This document shows positions 20,030 through 29,392 of a DNA stretch of 64,000 bases, piece by piece. Under the pieces are notes generated by a model that was not told the DNA's origin, ran no database searches, and worked only from the letters and a program-made list of their open reading frames with translations. Position 1 is the stretch's first letter. Each line of letters opens with the position of its first letter. The translations under genes and the position numbers were made by a program. Origin of the DNA: Ascochyta rabiei (lineage: Eukaryota; Ascomycota; Dothideomycetes; Pleosporales; Didymellaceae); assembly GCF_004011695.2 (NCBI RefSeq), contig NC_082415.1, positions 434,001 through 498,000 on the forward strand, written 5' to 3'.

Positions 20030-21587
20030 AATTCGGCTTTGCCAATAATACTTCGTCAATGCTGCCTACTCTTTGTGCTGCCAGTTGCTGTGGCCTTTCT
20101 GTTGTCGCGGATTCCAGTCAAATCCGGCTACGTTTGCAGTAACTCGAATTTTGGTCCGTCAGACACATAGCAACAAACTGAATTAAATAGCCAGCTGCTG
20201 AACAAAAGACTGAAGTCGAATACCAAGGTTTTCCAAGGCTTCGAGATCGCTCTCCACCAGGCCTGAAAGCCAAGCCGCCGTTCCCTATTGTTCCTGCAGC
20301 ACGGGCCAGCGCAATTCTAGAGCATTGGCCAGCCCCGCAACTGATCTAGACTACGTATGTGCAAAGTTTCTCTGGTACAGGCTTTCCTGGACGGCTCAAG
20401 CAGAGTCGCAAGCTATGCTTGAGGTCTCCAGACAATGCTGCTCTTGTGAAGGCGGCGCCCCAGCCTTCACAAAACTTCGATGCAATTGCTGCAACCACGT
20501 GAGTTACCGGTATCTCGTTTTCGACGAACGCCTACGACCCGCACCACAGAGCTCTTGTGTTTGCGCAGGGATACTCCAGACGTCGCGTCGGACGATGTCG
20601 ATACTTTCAAAAATTCCGATGAGGCGCTACCGGTAGTTTGTCTGACGTTGGGCAGCGTACGATTTCAGTGATGCAAGATCAAAAGCTATCTGCAGGCTTA
20701 ACTGCCTACAGCTTTGTTTTGTGGAACGGCACTTGCAAGAGTGGCTCTTCCTACTGACGGTATATCTCGATGTTCACAGCCTTGAGTATGATATCTGTGA
20801 GACAGGATTGTAGAGCAGCTTCTTGTTTACAGACGCGTGAGTCTAGGCTTGTAATCCTAATTTATTGTTATTATTGTACTCTACTATCTAGTAAAAGATG
20901 ATGTTGCGGTGTTCTGGTATTCTTCCGGTTCTAGGCGTTTGTGAGCACGGTTTTTCAACACAACGCAGCCACGTGGTTGGGTGACTTTGGCCCTATTTGT
21001 CGTTCTGCTGAAATCCTTCCCGGTAGATCACAAATGCGAGGCCTTAGGCACGATCAACGCACCCGCCCGGCCAATCTGCTGAACGTCTCCCCGTAAACAG
21101 CCGATTTGGAGGCTTTGCAATTACAACGTAATACGACGATGTCCTTCCTGCATTGGCTCGGTGCAAGGTGCACGCTTGCTTTCCTGCGCCAAGAGCCGAA
21201 CAAGCCACCGAATTGAATTGTTTCTTGCCAAGCCCGCCATCTCACGATAGGGAAAACATGGTGCCTACTCCGCATATCGCCTCGTCAGCCGGACCTCGAA
21301 AGACGGGCACTACTTTCCGCTTTCCAAGCACTGCTCACGACGCGTGCATGGCGGCTGTACACCTGGGCAAGTGCGAAGGAACTCGATAGCTCTTGGCAGA
21401 GGTTGAATTCACTCATCTGCCCTGCAAGTGCAGTGCTTTCCTTGGCACTTGCCCGTTGTGATCCAGCGTGGAACAGCGTAATAGTGTCAGGAGGCCGAGT
21501 TCACTTCGTCAGTATATAAGAGCAATTGTGCACACAACCTGAGGGCCACTCTCTTGTCCACTGTTGCCACAGTTTCCCACATCGGTC
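20030..21587. other. Intergenic region upstream of the carbonic anhydrase gene
   Basis: No supported gene; short frames on both strands lack domains. The right end carries the promoter of the carbonic anhydrase gene. Confidence 0.55.
21513..21520 (+). promoter_or_regulatory. TATA box of the carbonic anhydrase gene
   Basis: tatataag is 68-75 bases before the ATG at 21588, at a plausible distance for a short 5' leader. Confidence 0.55.
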
Positions 21588-22475
21588 ATGCTCTTCTTGT
21601 CTCTAGCTCTTGTCACAGCGCTTGCGCCAGCCGTTCTTGGATGCCCACAGCACTCCAACAACAAACGATCACATCTGCAAGGACGCCAGACCAATCCCAC
21701 ACAGAACCCCAATGCCAACACCACACAGAACATCTGGACATACGAGGTTTGTCCATCCGTCTCTGTTTCCAAAAGGCTGTATGACTAAAATTCACCTCAG
21801 GCTTCTTTCAACTGGGGCAAGCTGAGCCCCGATTACCGTCTTTGCCAAACTGGTACACAGCAATCGCCCATTGCACTCTCCCTTGGCAATGGACTATCAC
21901 TGAATCACGTTCCGAGATTCAATTATACCGGTGCAGTGGCTGGCAATTTCTTTAACTGGGGCTATGGTCCCGCTTTTACACTCGCACACAACGGAGACTG
22001 GACATCACACCCAAGTTTTTCTTACGATAACGAGACGCTCTACCTGAAGGGGTGGCACATCCACGCGCCGGCCGATCATTCAGTTGGAGGCGATCGTAGT
22101 AAGGCTGAGATGCACTTCGTCCACGTTGATTCCCAGGGCCACGAGGCCGCTGTTCTTGCATTCCGGCTAGACCCTGGCAATTTCAACAGCACCTTCTTTG
22201 ATCAGCTGCCCCCAATGATCGGTTTCGATGACATGGGCACTCAGGAGCCTGTTGAGCTGGATCTGACGCTTGCTATGGAGTCAGTGCAGTATTTCAACGA
22301 GTTTTGGACTTATCAGGGTAGCTTGACCAGCCCGCCTTGTCACGAGGGAATTAGGTGGTTTGTCGCTAGGCAGATCATGTTCACCGGTGTCGAGCAGATG
22401 CAGGCGATTCTAGGCGCGAGCACTTACTCTGCAAGAGCCGAGCAGGAAGTTTGGCAACATCGCATTAACGAATAG
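21588..22475 (+). CDS. Secreted alpha-carbonic anhydrase (277 aa, two exons)
   Basis: Exons are 21588-21746 and 21801-22475 with a 54-nt phase-0 intron (gtttgt donor, gactaa branch, ctcag acceptor). Residues 1-18 (LFLSLALVTALAPAVLG) form a signal peptide, followed by a low-complexity Asn/Thr/Gln linker. The catalytic domain starts WTYEASFNWGKLSP, with CQTGTQQSPI. The three zinc histidines are present: GWHIHAPADHS gives His at about 139 and 141, and AEMHFVHVD gives His at about 158. LTSPPCHEGIRWFV is the conserved C-terminal active-site loop. The family reversibly hydrates CO2 to bicarbonate, here probably outside the cell or in the wall. Full length, no damage seen. Confidence 0.94.
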
Positions 22476-23181
22476 CTTTACTATAAAGGGGGGCAATCCT
22501 GGCAATATGAGCGGCGTCGTAGAGGATGTGTTACGCATGCACATGAGTTAGACAGACATTGTTTGTACGCATATACCCGAAGCCACTAAATAGTCAATGG
22601 ATTGATGGTAGTAACGAAGTGCAATGAATTGACGGTTTTTAGACAATGGATATGACACACCGGAACCCGAAGTCTTGTTAGCCCGTTTGTTGTTATGCAC
22701 AAATAATTATGTTTGAAATATCTTGGAGGTCCACTCTTGATGATGATGATGATGATGATGAATGTAATCATCGCCGCTATGAATCTTGTTAGATGATCCA
22801 ACTCCTGTAGGGTACTGTGGACGTGCGAAGCAGTGGAGTTACGGTTCGCCCTGCCCCCGAACGCTGTTCTATGTATGTTGGCCGCTTAGGCTCCTTCGAG
22901 GACTGCTCCTGCGACCTACCAAAAGAGCCCACTAAGTCATTCATCCAGCCCCGCCAATGCCGCAGATCACACCACCAGTGCTTAGTATCCACGCTGAATT
23001 TCGAGCTTCATTTACAATCTACAAATAGTTCTTTTATTACTTTTGGAGATAACTTTTCCTTTGCCCAAACACATAGCCACATTAGACCTCTTTAAATTAG
23101 ATGGGCGTACAATCCTGGGTATGGCTCCCATGAAAACCTTCGCAACCATTTGATATCAGTCCAAAATGCTGAGAATGAAAG
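22476..23181. other. Intergenic region with a (GAT)n microsatellite
   Basis: No supported gene. Contains about eight GAT triplets at 22737-22761. Short frames on either strand have no recognisable content. Confidence 0.5.
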
Positions 23182-24089
23182 TATATTCTAGTTCTTGGAG
23201 CGGGTGCCGTGGGTAATATGGTTGGCAAAGCGATTCTAGAGAGTGGCGGCGATGTACTCTTCCTCAATCTGGCACCACATATGCCTGAGGACTAATGTTG
23301 TGAGTAGTATCTAAATCGCTTGGGTGCCTCATTGAGCCATTAGGCAGGCGACGTTCTTGCATCAGTATCAGCTGCAGACGAATAAGTTTGTTACTACCAG
23401 CTCAACGTCCAAGATGAAGAGACTATCAAGAGAAACTACGCTACCCGATACAAGGTCTTGTATGTTGTGCTGCTATCTCGGGGGATAGCGACGCATGTGA
23501 CTATTCAGCTACCTTTTCCCGTCAAATCCTCGACGCCAACGTCACCGGTACTTTCCTTATGGCTCGCGCAGTGGCAGACGAGATGCGCTGCGCTAACGTC
23601 ACAGGAAGCATTGTTCTCATCGCAAGTATGAGCGGGCACATATGTAACCGTGGGATTAACAATTCAGCGTACAATGCCTCAAAAACAGCAGTACATCAGC
23701 TTGCTCGTTCACTGACGGCTGAGTGGGGACACCCCCAGAACACGTTTTCGGGAAGCACCGCGACTGAGACGAGCCCGAATCTAGGTATGGAGCCTAGACT
23801 GGTACACCTATTAATCAGAGTCAATACACTGAGTTCTGGGCACGTCGATACGCCACTGAGTGAGGCTGCGCGAGTGAGAGGATTGACGGGTGAGTGGACG
23901 AAGCAGAACAAGCTAGGTAGGATCAGTGAACCCGAGGAATTTAGAGCACTGGTGTTGTTTCTTTTGAGTGAGGGCACTAGCTACATGACTGGCGCGGTGG
24001 GTTTTCCTGTTTGTGGTTGCTTATAGCGCATGTACCACTGATAACAGAAACAGGATCTTTGGGTGGATGGAGGTCACTGCGCATGGTAG
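23182..24089 (+). pseudogene. Decayed short-chain dehydrogenase/reductase (sorbose reductase/arabinitol dehydrogenase-like)
   Basis: The 3' part is clean: from about 23475 the frame reads GLVCCAAISGD, QILDANVTGTFLMARAVADEM, SIVLIASMSGH with the catalytic Ser region, SAYNASKTAVHQLARSL (YxxxK intact) and VNTLSSGHVDTPLSE. A 57-nt intron (23997-24053, gtgggt...acag) then joins to a last exon encoding DLWVDGGHCAW and stop. The 5' part is broken. The Rossmann start (ILVLGAGAVGNMVGKAILESG) begins at about 23185 with no in-frame ATG, ends in a TAA at about 23294, and a YYQLNVQDEETIK segment at about 23392-23430 is in a different frame from what follows. The family carries out NAD(P)-dependent polyol/ketose oxidoreduction. 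I infer a pseudogene. An unusual multi-intron 5' structure is a less likely alternative. Confidence 0.75.
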
Positions 24090-24699
24090 CCACCCTTGTA
24101 TGCTATGGAAACATTTGGACGCGGCAGCAGCCTTCCAGGTTCTGTAGCTTTACGCGGAAAGGTGGTAAAGCTCTTAGAGCCCTGTTTACTGTAGGCGGAA
24201 CTTGTTGTAGATGTCTGCATATTCGAGAACATGGCAGGTTTGTGCGAAACTATTTCCACCCTTTGAACAGCTCAAGAGAGGCCTTCTAATATTAAATCAC
24301 CTTTGCAGCACCAGAGCCGAAATCTCGTTTCGCTTGATAGTCTTCGCCTAAGGTAAAACTCCCTCGACATTAACTCCAACTTAGCACGGATGAAGATAGA
24401 TTTGGTTCTTTCGTTTATCAAGAGCATATAGTAGCCATCTGCAAGCAGCAACCTCGTGCTTCCTGCCAACAAGCTATATGAGCTGACGGCGTGCGGATCA
24501 ATTTGATCTGGTGAGCGTGTCGAACATCACTTCGATCCCGAGGTTATTCCAACAAGATATTAGAAAAGTTATAGATATGGTTAGACTATATGAAAACGCG
24601 ACAAGAGTTTAAAGCATACTGAAAGAACGGAAAGGTCCCTTAGTGATGCAGATCTATTCTTTGACAACGTACCCAGCATCACCGAACCAGAGCTGGTGA
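24090..24699. other. Spacer between two short-chain dehydrogenase genes
   Basis: Convergent 3' flanks of the plus-strand and minus-strand dehydrogenases. No gene or repeat is recognised. Confidence 0.5.
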
Positions 24700-25586
24700 C
24701 TACCACGGTAACTGGAGGGGCGTTGGAAGTGTATCTTTAGAGCCAAGTACCGAGTCTGCGGTACCGATATCACTATTAAAGTCAGCTCACGTGCCAAAAA
24801 GATCCGACAAGCGGGTTTGAAGACTCACCCGGGTCCTCGCGGTGCCCAATACTCTCCAGTCCTCCTAATGTCGAAAGTCTCAATCCAGTCCGCAAGTGAT
24901 ATGGCCGCCACTTCGGGGGTTACAGCGCCGCCTGCGTCCCAGAACTTGTCAAAACCAACTCCTTTGGTCATTTCTGTCCGCATGAACCCTGGGTGAACAG
25001 TTGCTATGGCGATTTCTCGCTCCTTTAGGTCCAAACTCAACAGTTTCGCGGACATGTTCAGCGCAGTTTTGCTGGCGTGGTGTCCGTAATTCCCACCTCC
25101 TTCTTTCTCGTGCCTGAGTGTGATACTACCGCTCTCGGACGATACGAAGATGACCTTTGAGCTCTTTTTGAGGAGGTCATCAGATTCATTGGCGAGTGTT
25201 GTGACAAGTATCGTGGGTCCGATTACGCAGGTCCGGTACATGCGTTCCTGCGCTTCAAACGATGGTTCTTGAAGGCTCTCCGTCGCAAAATAACCGGCGG
25301 TGATGATTACCGTGTCTAAACTTGAGATATCTTCCGTGCGCAGAAAGCGGATTATTCTGGTACCAGCTTCAGGCGAAGCGATGTCAATACCTGGGACGTA
25401 AACGATATTCTTGCCTTCAATGTGTTAGAGCAATTCTCTCACTTTTGAGAACTCAATCGTACTGTTTGCTGGGGGATTTGAAGTCCTTGCTGTAGCCAGT
25501 ACATAGTTGTTCGGATCTGAAGCATACAGCGTTACAAGACTCGCTCCGAGTCCTCGAGTTGCGCCTACAACAAGAATGACAGGCAT
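24700..25586 (-). pseudogene. Short-chain dehydrogenase with one in-frame stop (277 codons, two exons)
   Basis: On the minus strand exon 1 is 25586-24829 and exon 2 is 24772-24700, with a 56-nt phase-2 intron (gtgagt...atag). The spliced end reads APRGPGDIGTADSV and finishes TPLQLPW. The start MPVILVVGATRGLGASL holds the nucleotide-binding GxxxGxG-type loop. SSESGSITLRHEKEGGGNYG and HHASKTALNMSAKLL form the active-site helix region; the YxxxK position reads HHASK, with Tyr two residues earlier. HPGFMRTEMTKGVG follows. Codon 54 (25427-25425) is TAA in ELL-stop-HIEGKNIVYVPG. The frame continues as good protein on both sides and a 27-nt intron there would be too short. CAA to TAA is a C-to-T change. 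The protein is a classical cytosolic SDR of unknown substrate; the allele is probably null. Confidence 0.82.
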
Positions 25587-25802
25587 TTTGGCTAAGATCA
25601 GTGGGATGTTTAGTGTCTGACTGATTGTAATGACACAGTGTGGGTAATGGAGAGTTGGGGATGGTGTGATGAGTGTCGGACCGATGACGTCGCTGTTTAC
25701 ATTGCGTGCTTGGGCGCGCTTATCGATAAATATCCAAACACCATGCCTTGTCTTACACGTGCGTCTTGAAACAGGATGTCGCGTGACTTTCAAGGGCCGT
25801 GG

Positions 25803-27203
25803 CTAAATACTGCTCTCCATACTCAGCAGGTTCTGTCTGCTCGTCATCGGCTCAGCGCGCCATTTTACAAGGCCGGAGTCCTCCTTCGTTGCTGCGCCAA
25901 CTTGGGTTGTTTCTTTGACGACCTCCTCATCGACGGCGTTCACAATACTGCGGTAGCGAGCGCGTAGATGATCCCCGTACTCAGCCAAGTCCGGCACCGT
26001 CCACTGATCGTAGAGTCGGCCGTGAGTGTTGGCAGGAACGAAGCAATCGTGAGAACGAAGAAACAAGTAGCATAGATAGCAAAGCCATTTTGACGTTCCA
26101 ATGACTCGAGGGCGGTAGTAGCTCTGCTGGGATGTTGCATGCCGACTACCATTCGATTTGGAGACACAAGAAGCGGACTGAAGGTGTAGATCGTAATACA
26201 CGACTAGTTGCACCTCGGCGTGTACGTGGCAACTGTTCGCCCAGGTTTCGTATCCGATTTCAGTCGGGACGCTCTTGTACGGCGTCAAGAATGCCAATTG
26301 CAGCTTTGAGTGGAACAGTGAAGGATACTTGCGACTTACACCAACGAGAAAGGTGGCGATACGCCAGTGCGCGGCAATCTTTTCGATCTGTCGGAGACAT
26401 TTGATAGCTGATGCAACTTTCGATGTGGGCGTCTTCTTGACACTGTCTTCCAGGCGCTGCGCAAACAAGGCAACATGCTCAGCCTTACAAATCTGATAGC
26501 TTGCCTTGATGAGGTCTTGGAGAAGAGGGAACTCGTTGTGTGATCCCGAGTCGGAACTCTCGAATGCCTGGTACAACGCAGCCAAACCATGTAGCTTTGT
26601 CTCCACGGAATCTCTCAGTGCTGCCTCTTTCTTGGTGAAGAGGAATTGCACTCGGTGAATCATATTTGCAAAATCTTGCCACAAAGGCTTTTTGTGTTGT
26701 CGCAAAAGGTACTTAGGCTTCTCCCACTTGTTGGACCTCAGCCGAGCGAGCAGTCGGCGGAAATGCAACTTTACAATTTGCTCGAACAATACCTCGACCT
26801 GCATCAGATTGTCCAAATTGGTTGCACTTGAAACTAGACCATCAGCGATCTGCTGGAGAGCAGCCTTGACTTGATCGCTGAGGGTTAGGTCTAGAGCCGC
26901 GAACCGTACGGTAAGCCCGGCTGGCTGCACGTGTTCCTCTAGACATGCAGCAGCCACACTCTGCGCACCTTCTTCGATGGCAGCCAAGAAGGCAAAATCG
27001 TCTGCTAATTGCTGCTCGACATATAGCGGCAGGGTGTGAGCACACGCGTCTGTGTTGTGTTCCAGGTTGAAAATCTGCGGCTCAACCGGGACCGCGTTTG
27101 TGCGTTTCTCAAGATCTACGAGATGCTGGCGAAAGGTATCTTCGGGAATCTGGAGCCATATCGAGCGGCTTGGGCTAGATGTGCGACTGTCAAGTCGTGA
27201 CAT
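25803..27203 (-). CDS. OTT_1508-like deaminase-fold protein (466 aa)
   Basis: Intronless minus-strand frame with ATG at 27203. The N-terminal 320 residues are mainly alpha-helical in character, with several Leu/Lys/Glu-rich segments and no known domain. The C-terminal third has the hallmarks of the OTT_1508-like nucleic-acid deaminase family: CHVHAEVQLVVYYD with HAE at about 328-330, then PRVIGTSKWLCYLCYLF with Cys at about 375 and 378, which would complete a zinc site of the His/Cys/Cys type, and FVPANTHGRLYDQWTVP. The family occurs widely in fungi, often in many paralogues, and in Orientia. Substrate is not established; roles in polymorphic-toxin or RNA-editing-like activity have been proposed from sequence. 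The start is 1.6 kb from the divergent dehydrogenase start and no operon logic applies. Confidence 0.8.
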   Translation of the reverse strand: MSRLDSRTSSPSRSIWLQIPEDTFRQHLVDLEKRTNAVPVEPQIFNLEHNTDACAHTLPLYVEQQLADDFAFLAAIEEGAQSVAAACLEEHVQPAGLTVRFAALDLTLSDQVKAALQQIADGLVSSATNLDNLMQVEVLFEQIVKLHFRRLLARLRSNKWEKPKYLLRQHKKPLWQDFANMIHRVQFLFTKKEAALRDSVETKLHGLAALYQAFESSDSGSHNEFPLLQDLIKASYQICKAEHVALFAQRLEDSVKKTPTSKVASAIKCLRQIEKIAAHWRIATFLVGVSRKYPSLFHSKLQLAFLTPYKSVPTEIGYETWANSCHVHAEVQLVVYYDLHLQSASCVSKSNGSRHATSQQSYYRPRVIGTSKWLCYLCYLFLRSHDCFVPANTHGRLYDQWTVPDLAEYGDHLRARYRSIVNAVDEEVVKETTQVGAATKEDSGLVKWRAEPMTSRQNLLSMESSI

Positions 27204-28076
27204 GTCAGACTTGAAGACGCAGGCCGATTGTGAAGAAGGCCAAGAGGGCTCGACGACAAAATGAGCTCCGAGTGACTAGCGCAACCGTGGCGTGTTTGCT
27301 AACCGAGAAGAATCCATACCATGTACGCAAAACCCAACCTTTACTCTGTTTGCACATACAGCATGAAACCTAGTGCAGGCTCGAGCGTATAAGAGTTTCG
27401 CGGGAGGTGGGTCCCACCAGCACTCGCCGCGAATGTCGATTCTTGAAATGGGCGGACTTGCTCGAAGGACTTGCAGTCGAGAACAAAAACAGATTTATAA
27501 CCGGGTCTTGTATTGTCACACAATCATCCTTGAACCCTCCAGACTTACCGGATTCTCAGTGTTTCAAGAGAGCAGTTTGTGCGTGTAGTCTGCTTACATT
27601 TTTCTCCTCCACCTTACCTAGAATGGAAGACGCTGAAAGGGCATTACTCAACTGTGGTCCAGCCAAAGCTTACTCAGCCATGTGATATGCCGGACAAAGA
27701 AGACAAGCAGGAAACCGATGCAGTCAAATCCAACGACATGCGCATGATCTTCTTAACTGCAACGCTGACCAGCTACCCCACCTTTAGACATTTATTCAAG
27801 CAAGAACTGCGTTTCCGGTATGTGCCTCCTCTCCACTAATCGATCACCACCTTTTTGAAACCAACACTCGATTCGCTCTATCTGTTCGTATTTCGCGCAG
27901 TGGTTGCAGTATTCTGATGTTTCACACACAAGACTCGCTACGACAGGTGATCTGTACGATCACAGCCATTCTCAGAGTATCCTGCACGCTCGTTGCGACA
28001 GGTTGAATGCTCAGCTCGTATAGTTGATACCTCATGTTGAGGTGAAAGGAACACTGACCGCTTGTCAGCCACTTCA

Positions 28077-28345
28077 CTATGAAGGCGCCAAGGCCCTATC
28101 AACCGCCACGTGCCTAGCTCGGCCAGCCCAGAAGACGGGGCTACGCCGCTCAGGCAACGCCTCGATGTGAGAGAGTTCAATCTCACGCATATGCCCAGCC
28201 CCCTCCATCATGTCGTCCAGTGCCGAGTCGAAATCGTACACACTGCCTCTGACATGTAGTAATTGCTTCACTAGCGCCTCGACATTGTTTTGTCCCAAGC
28301 TAGACAAGTCTTTCTCGCTCCTGTCCGACTTGACTGTGCCGTGCT
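28077..28345 (-). other. Possible orphan exon or gene remnant, unidentified
   Basis: An open minus-strand stretch without ATG reads as plausible protein: SSLGQNNVEALVKQLL, VRGSVYDFDSALDDMMEG, GHMREIELSHIEALPERR, ending in a TAG at 28077. A cacag acceptor-like site sits near its upstream limit (about 28345), and an in-frame TAA lies just beyond. No upstream exon of adequate intron length was found. It may be the tail of a small gene or a relic. Family not recognised. Confidence 0.3.
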
Positions 28346-28828
28346 TCTCTCTTTACCAAGTCCAGCACAATGCTACGTGTCCAGATCTTCACGCTCATGT
28401 CTAAACCGTGTCATGTGATTTCCATCTGGTCTTTCTAGTTCTGCAGCAGCAAGGTGTTCATCAGCACGCACGCACCCTTCCACAAATCCAGGGCAAACAG
28501 CGGGGAGCCAAGAGTTGAACTTGGATTACCTATAGGAGATCCGAGGCTTCTGGGCGTAGAGGAGGGATGAGAGCAGTTTGGGGCGCAGCACGAGAGGGCC
28601 GAGCTGAAAGGATGCGGGTTGTTGGTGATGGCACGACTTTAGATGTTCGAGTTATGGTGACAGGTTCTTCGCACGTGCCATGGGTAGGTCCCGCAAGGCA
28701 AGGGCGGCGGCGCCTCGGTTGGCTGGCCCCATGTCATAGACGCATGGAAAAAGTTAGGCGAGCCTGTCGCGAATGTACTGCACTGCACTGCACACGAAGA
28801 GCGCCGCGCCCTGTTGCTATCCATGAAC

Positions 28829-28867
28829 GAGCTGAACGTGTTGAACGTGTTGAACGTGTTAAACGTG
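28829..28867 (+). repeat. Tandem 9-bp repeat gaacgtgtt, four copies
   Basis: Four consecutive gaacgtgtt units, the last as aaacgtgta, immediately upstream of the open frame of the tRNase Z gene. Confidence 0.8.
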
Positions 28868-29392
28868 TAGAATCCTTTCTTTGTGTCATTCACTTGATCG
28901 CTCGCCAAATTGGCTTCCAGGCTTGTCGCCACCGGGCGCATTACGACTGTTACGACCCATCGTGCCTTCCTGTCGACGCCGCGCACCCCGCGAACAGCAG
29001 CTCGCACGCCCCACGCACCCCTTTCGCATACGTCCACCATCACCACGCTTGTCCAGAGCGGCCGAGCGTTTGCCACGACCGCCAGCCGCCCTTCCGTCAG
29101 CGCGCTCCTCGCATCTCTCCAGGAGCTTGCGAAGCAGCACGGCGCCGACGACCAGACGCGGGCGACCAAGAAGCCGCCAACCAGCCCAAGGCAGCGCGAG
29201 AGGCCCGTCTTTGGCAGAAAGACGCTGCGTGCTCTGAGTGGGAGCGACCGCAAGCAGGCCCCGAGAGAACGCATTGTCCTCCTGGATCACGAACACGGCG
29301 GCAACTTGAGCAGGGACCACCAGCACCAGCACCAGCACCAGCACCAACTCGATCACACGCGACCCCACGACGGCAGACTGGCCGCCGGCGGC

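Larger units (their letters stand above)
27204..28909. other. Intergenic region upstream of the tRNase Z gene
   Basis: No firm gene. A possible exon on the minus strand (28077-28345) is listed separately. A 9-bp repeat (gaacgtgtt) lies at 28829-28867, close to the tRNase Z start. Confidence 0.5.
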
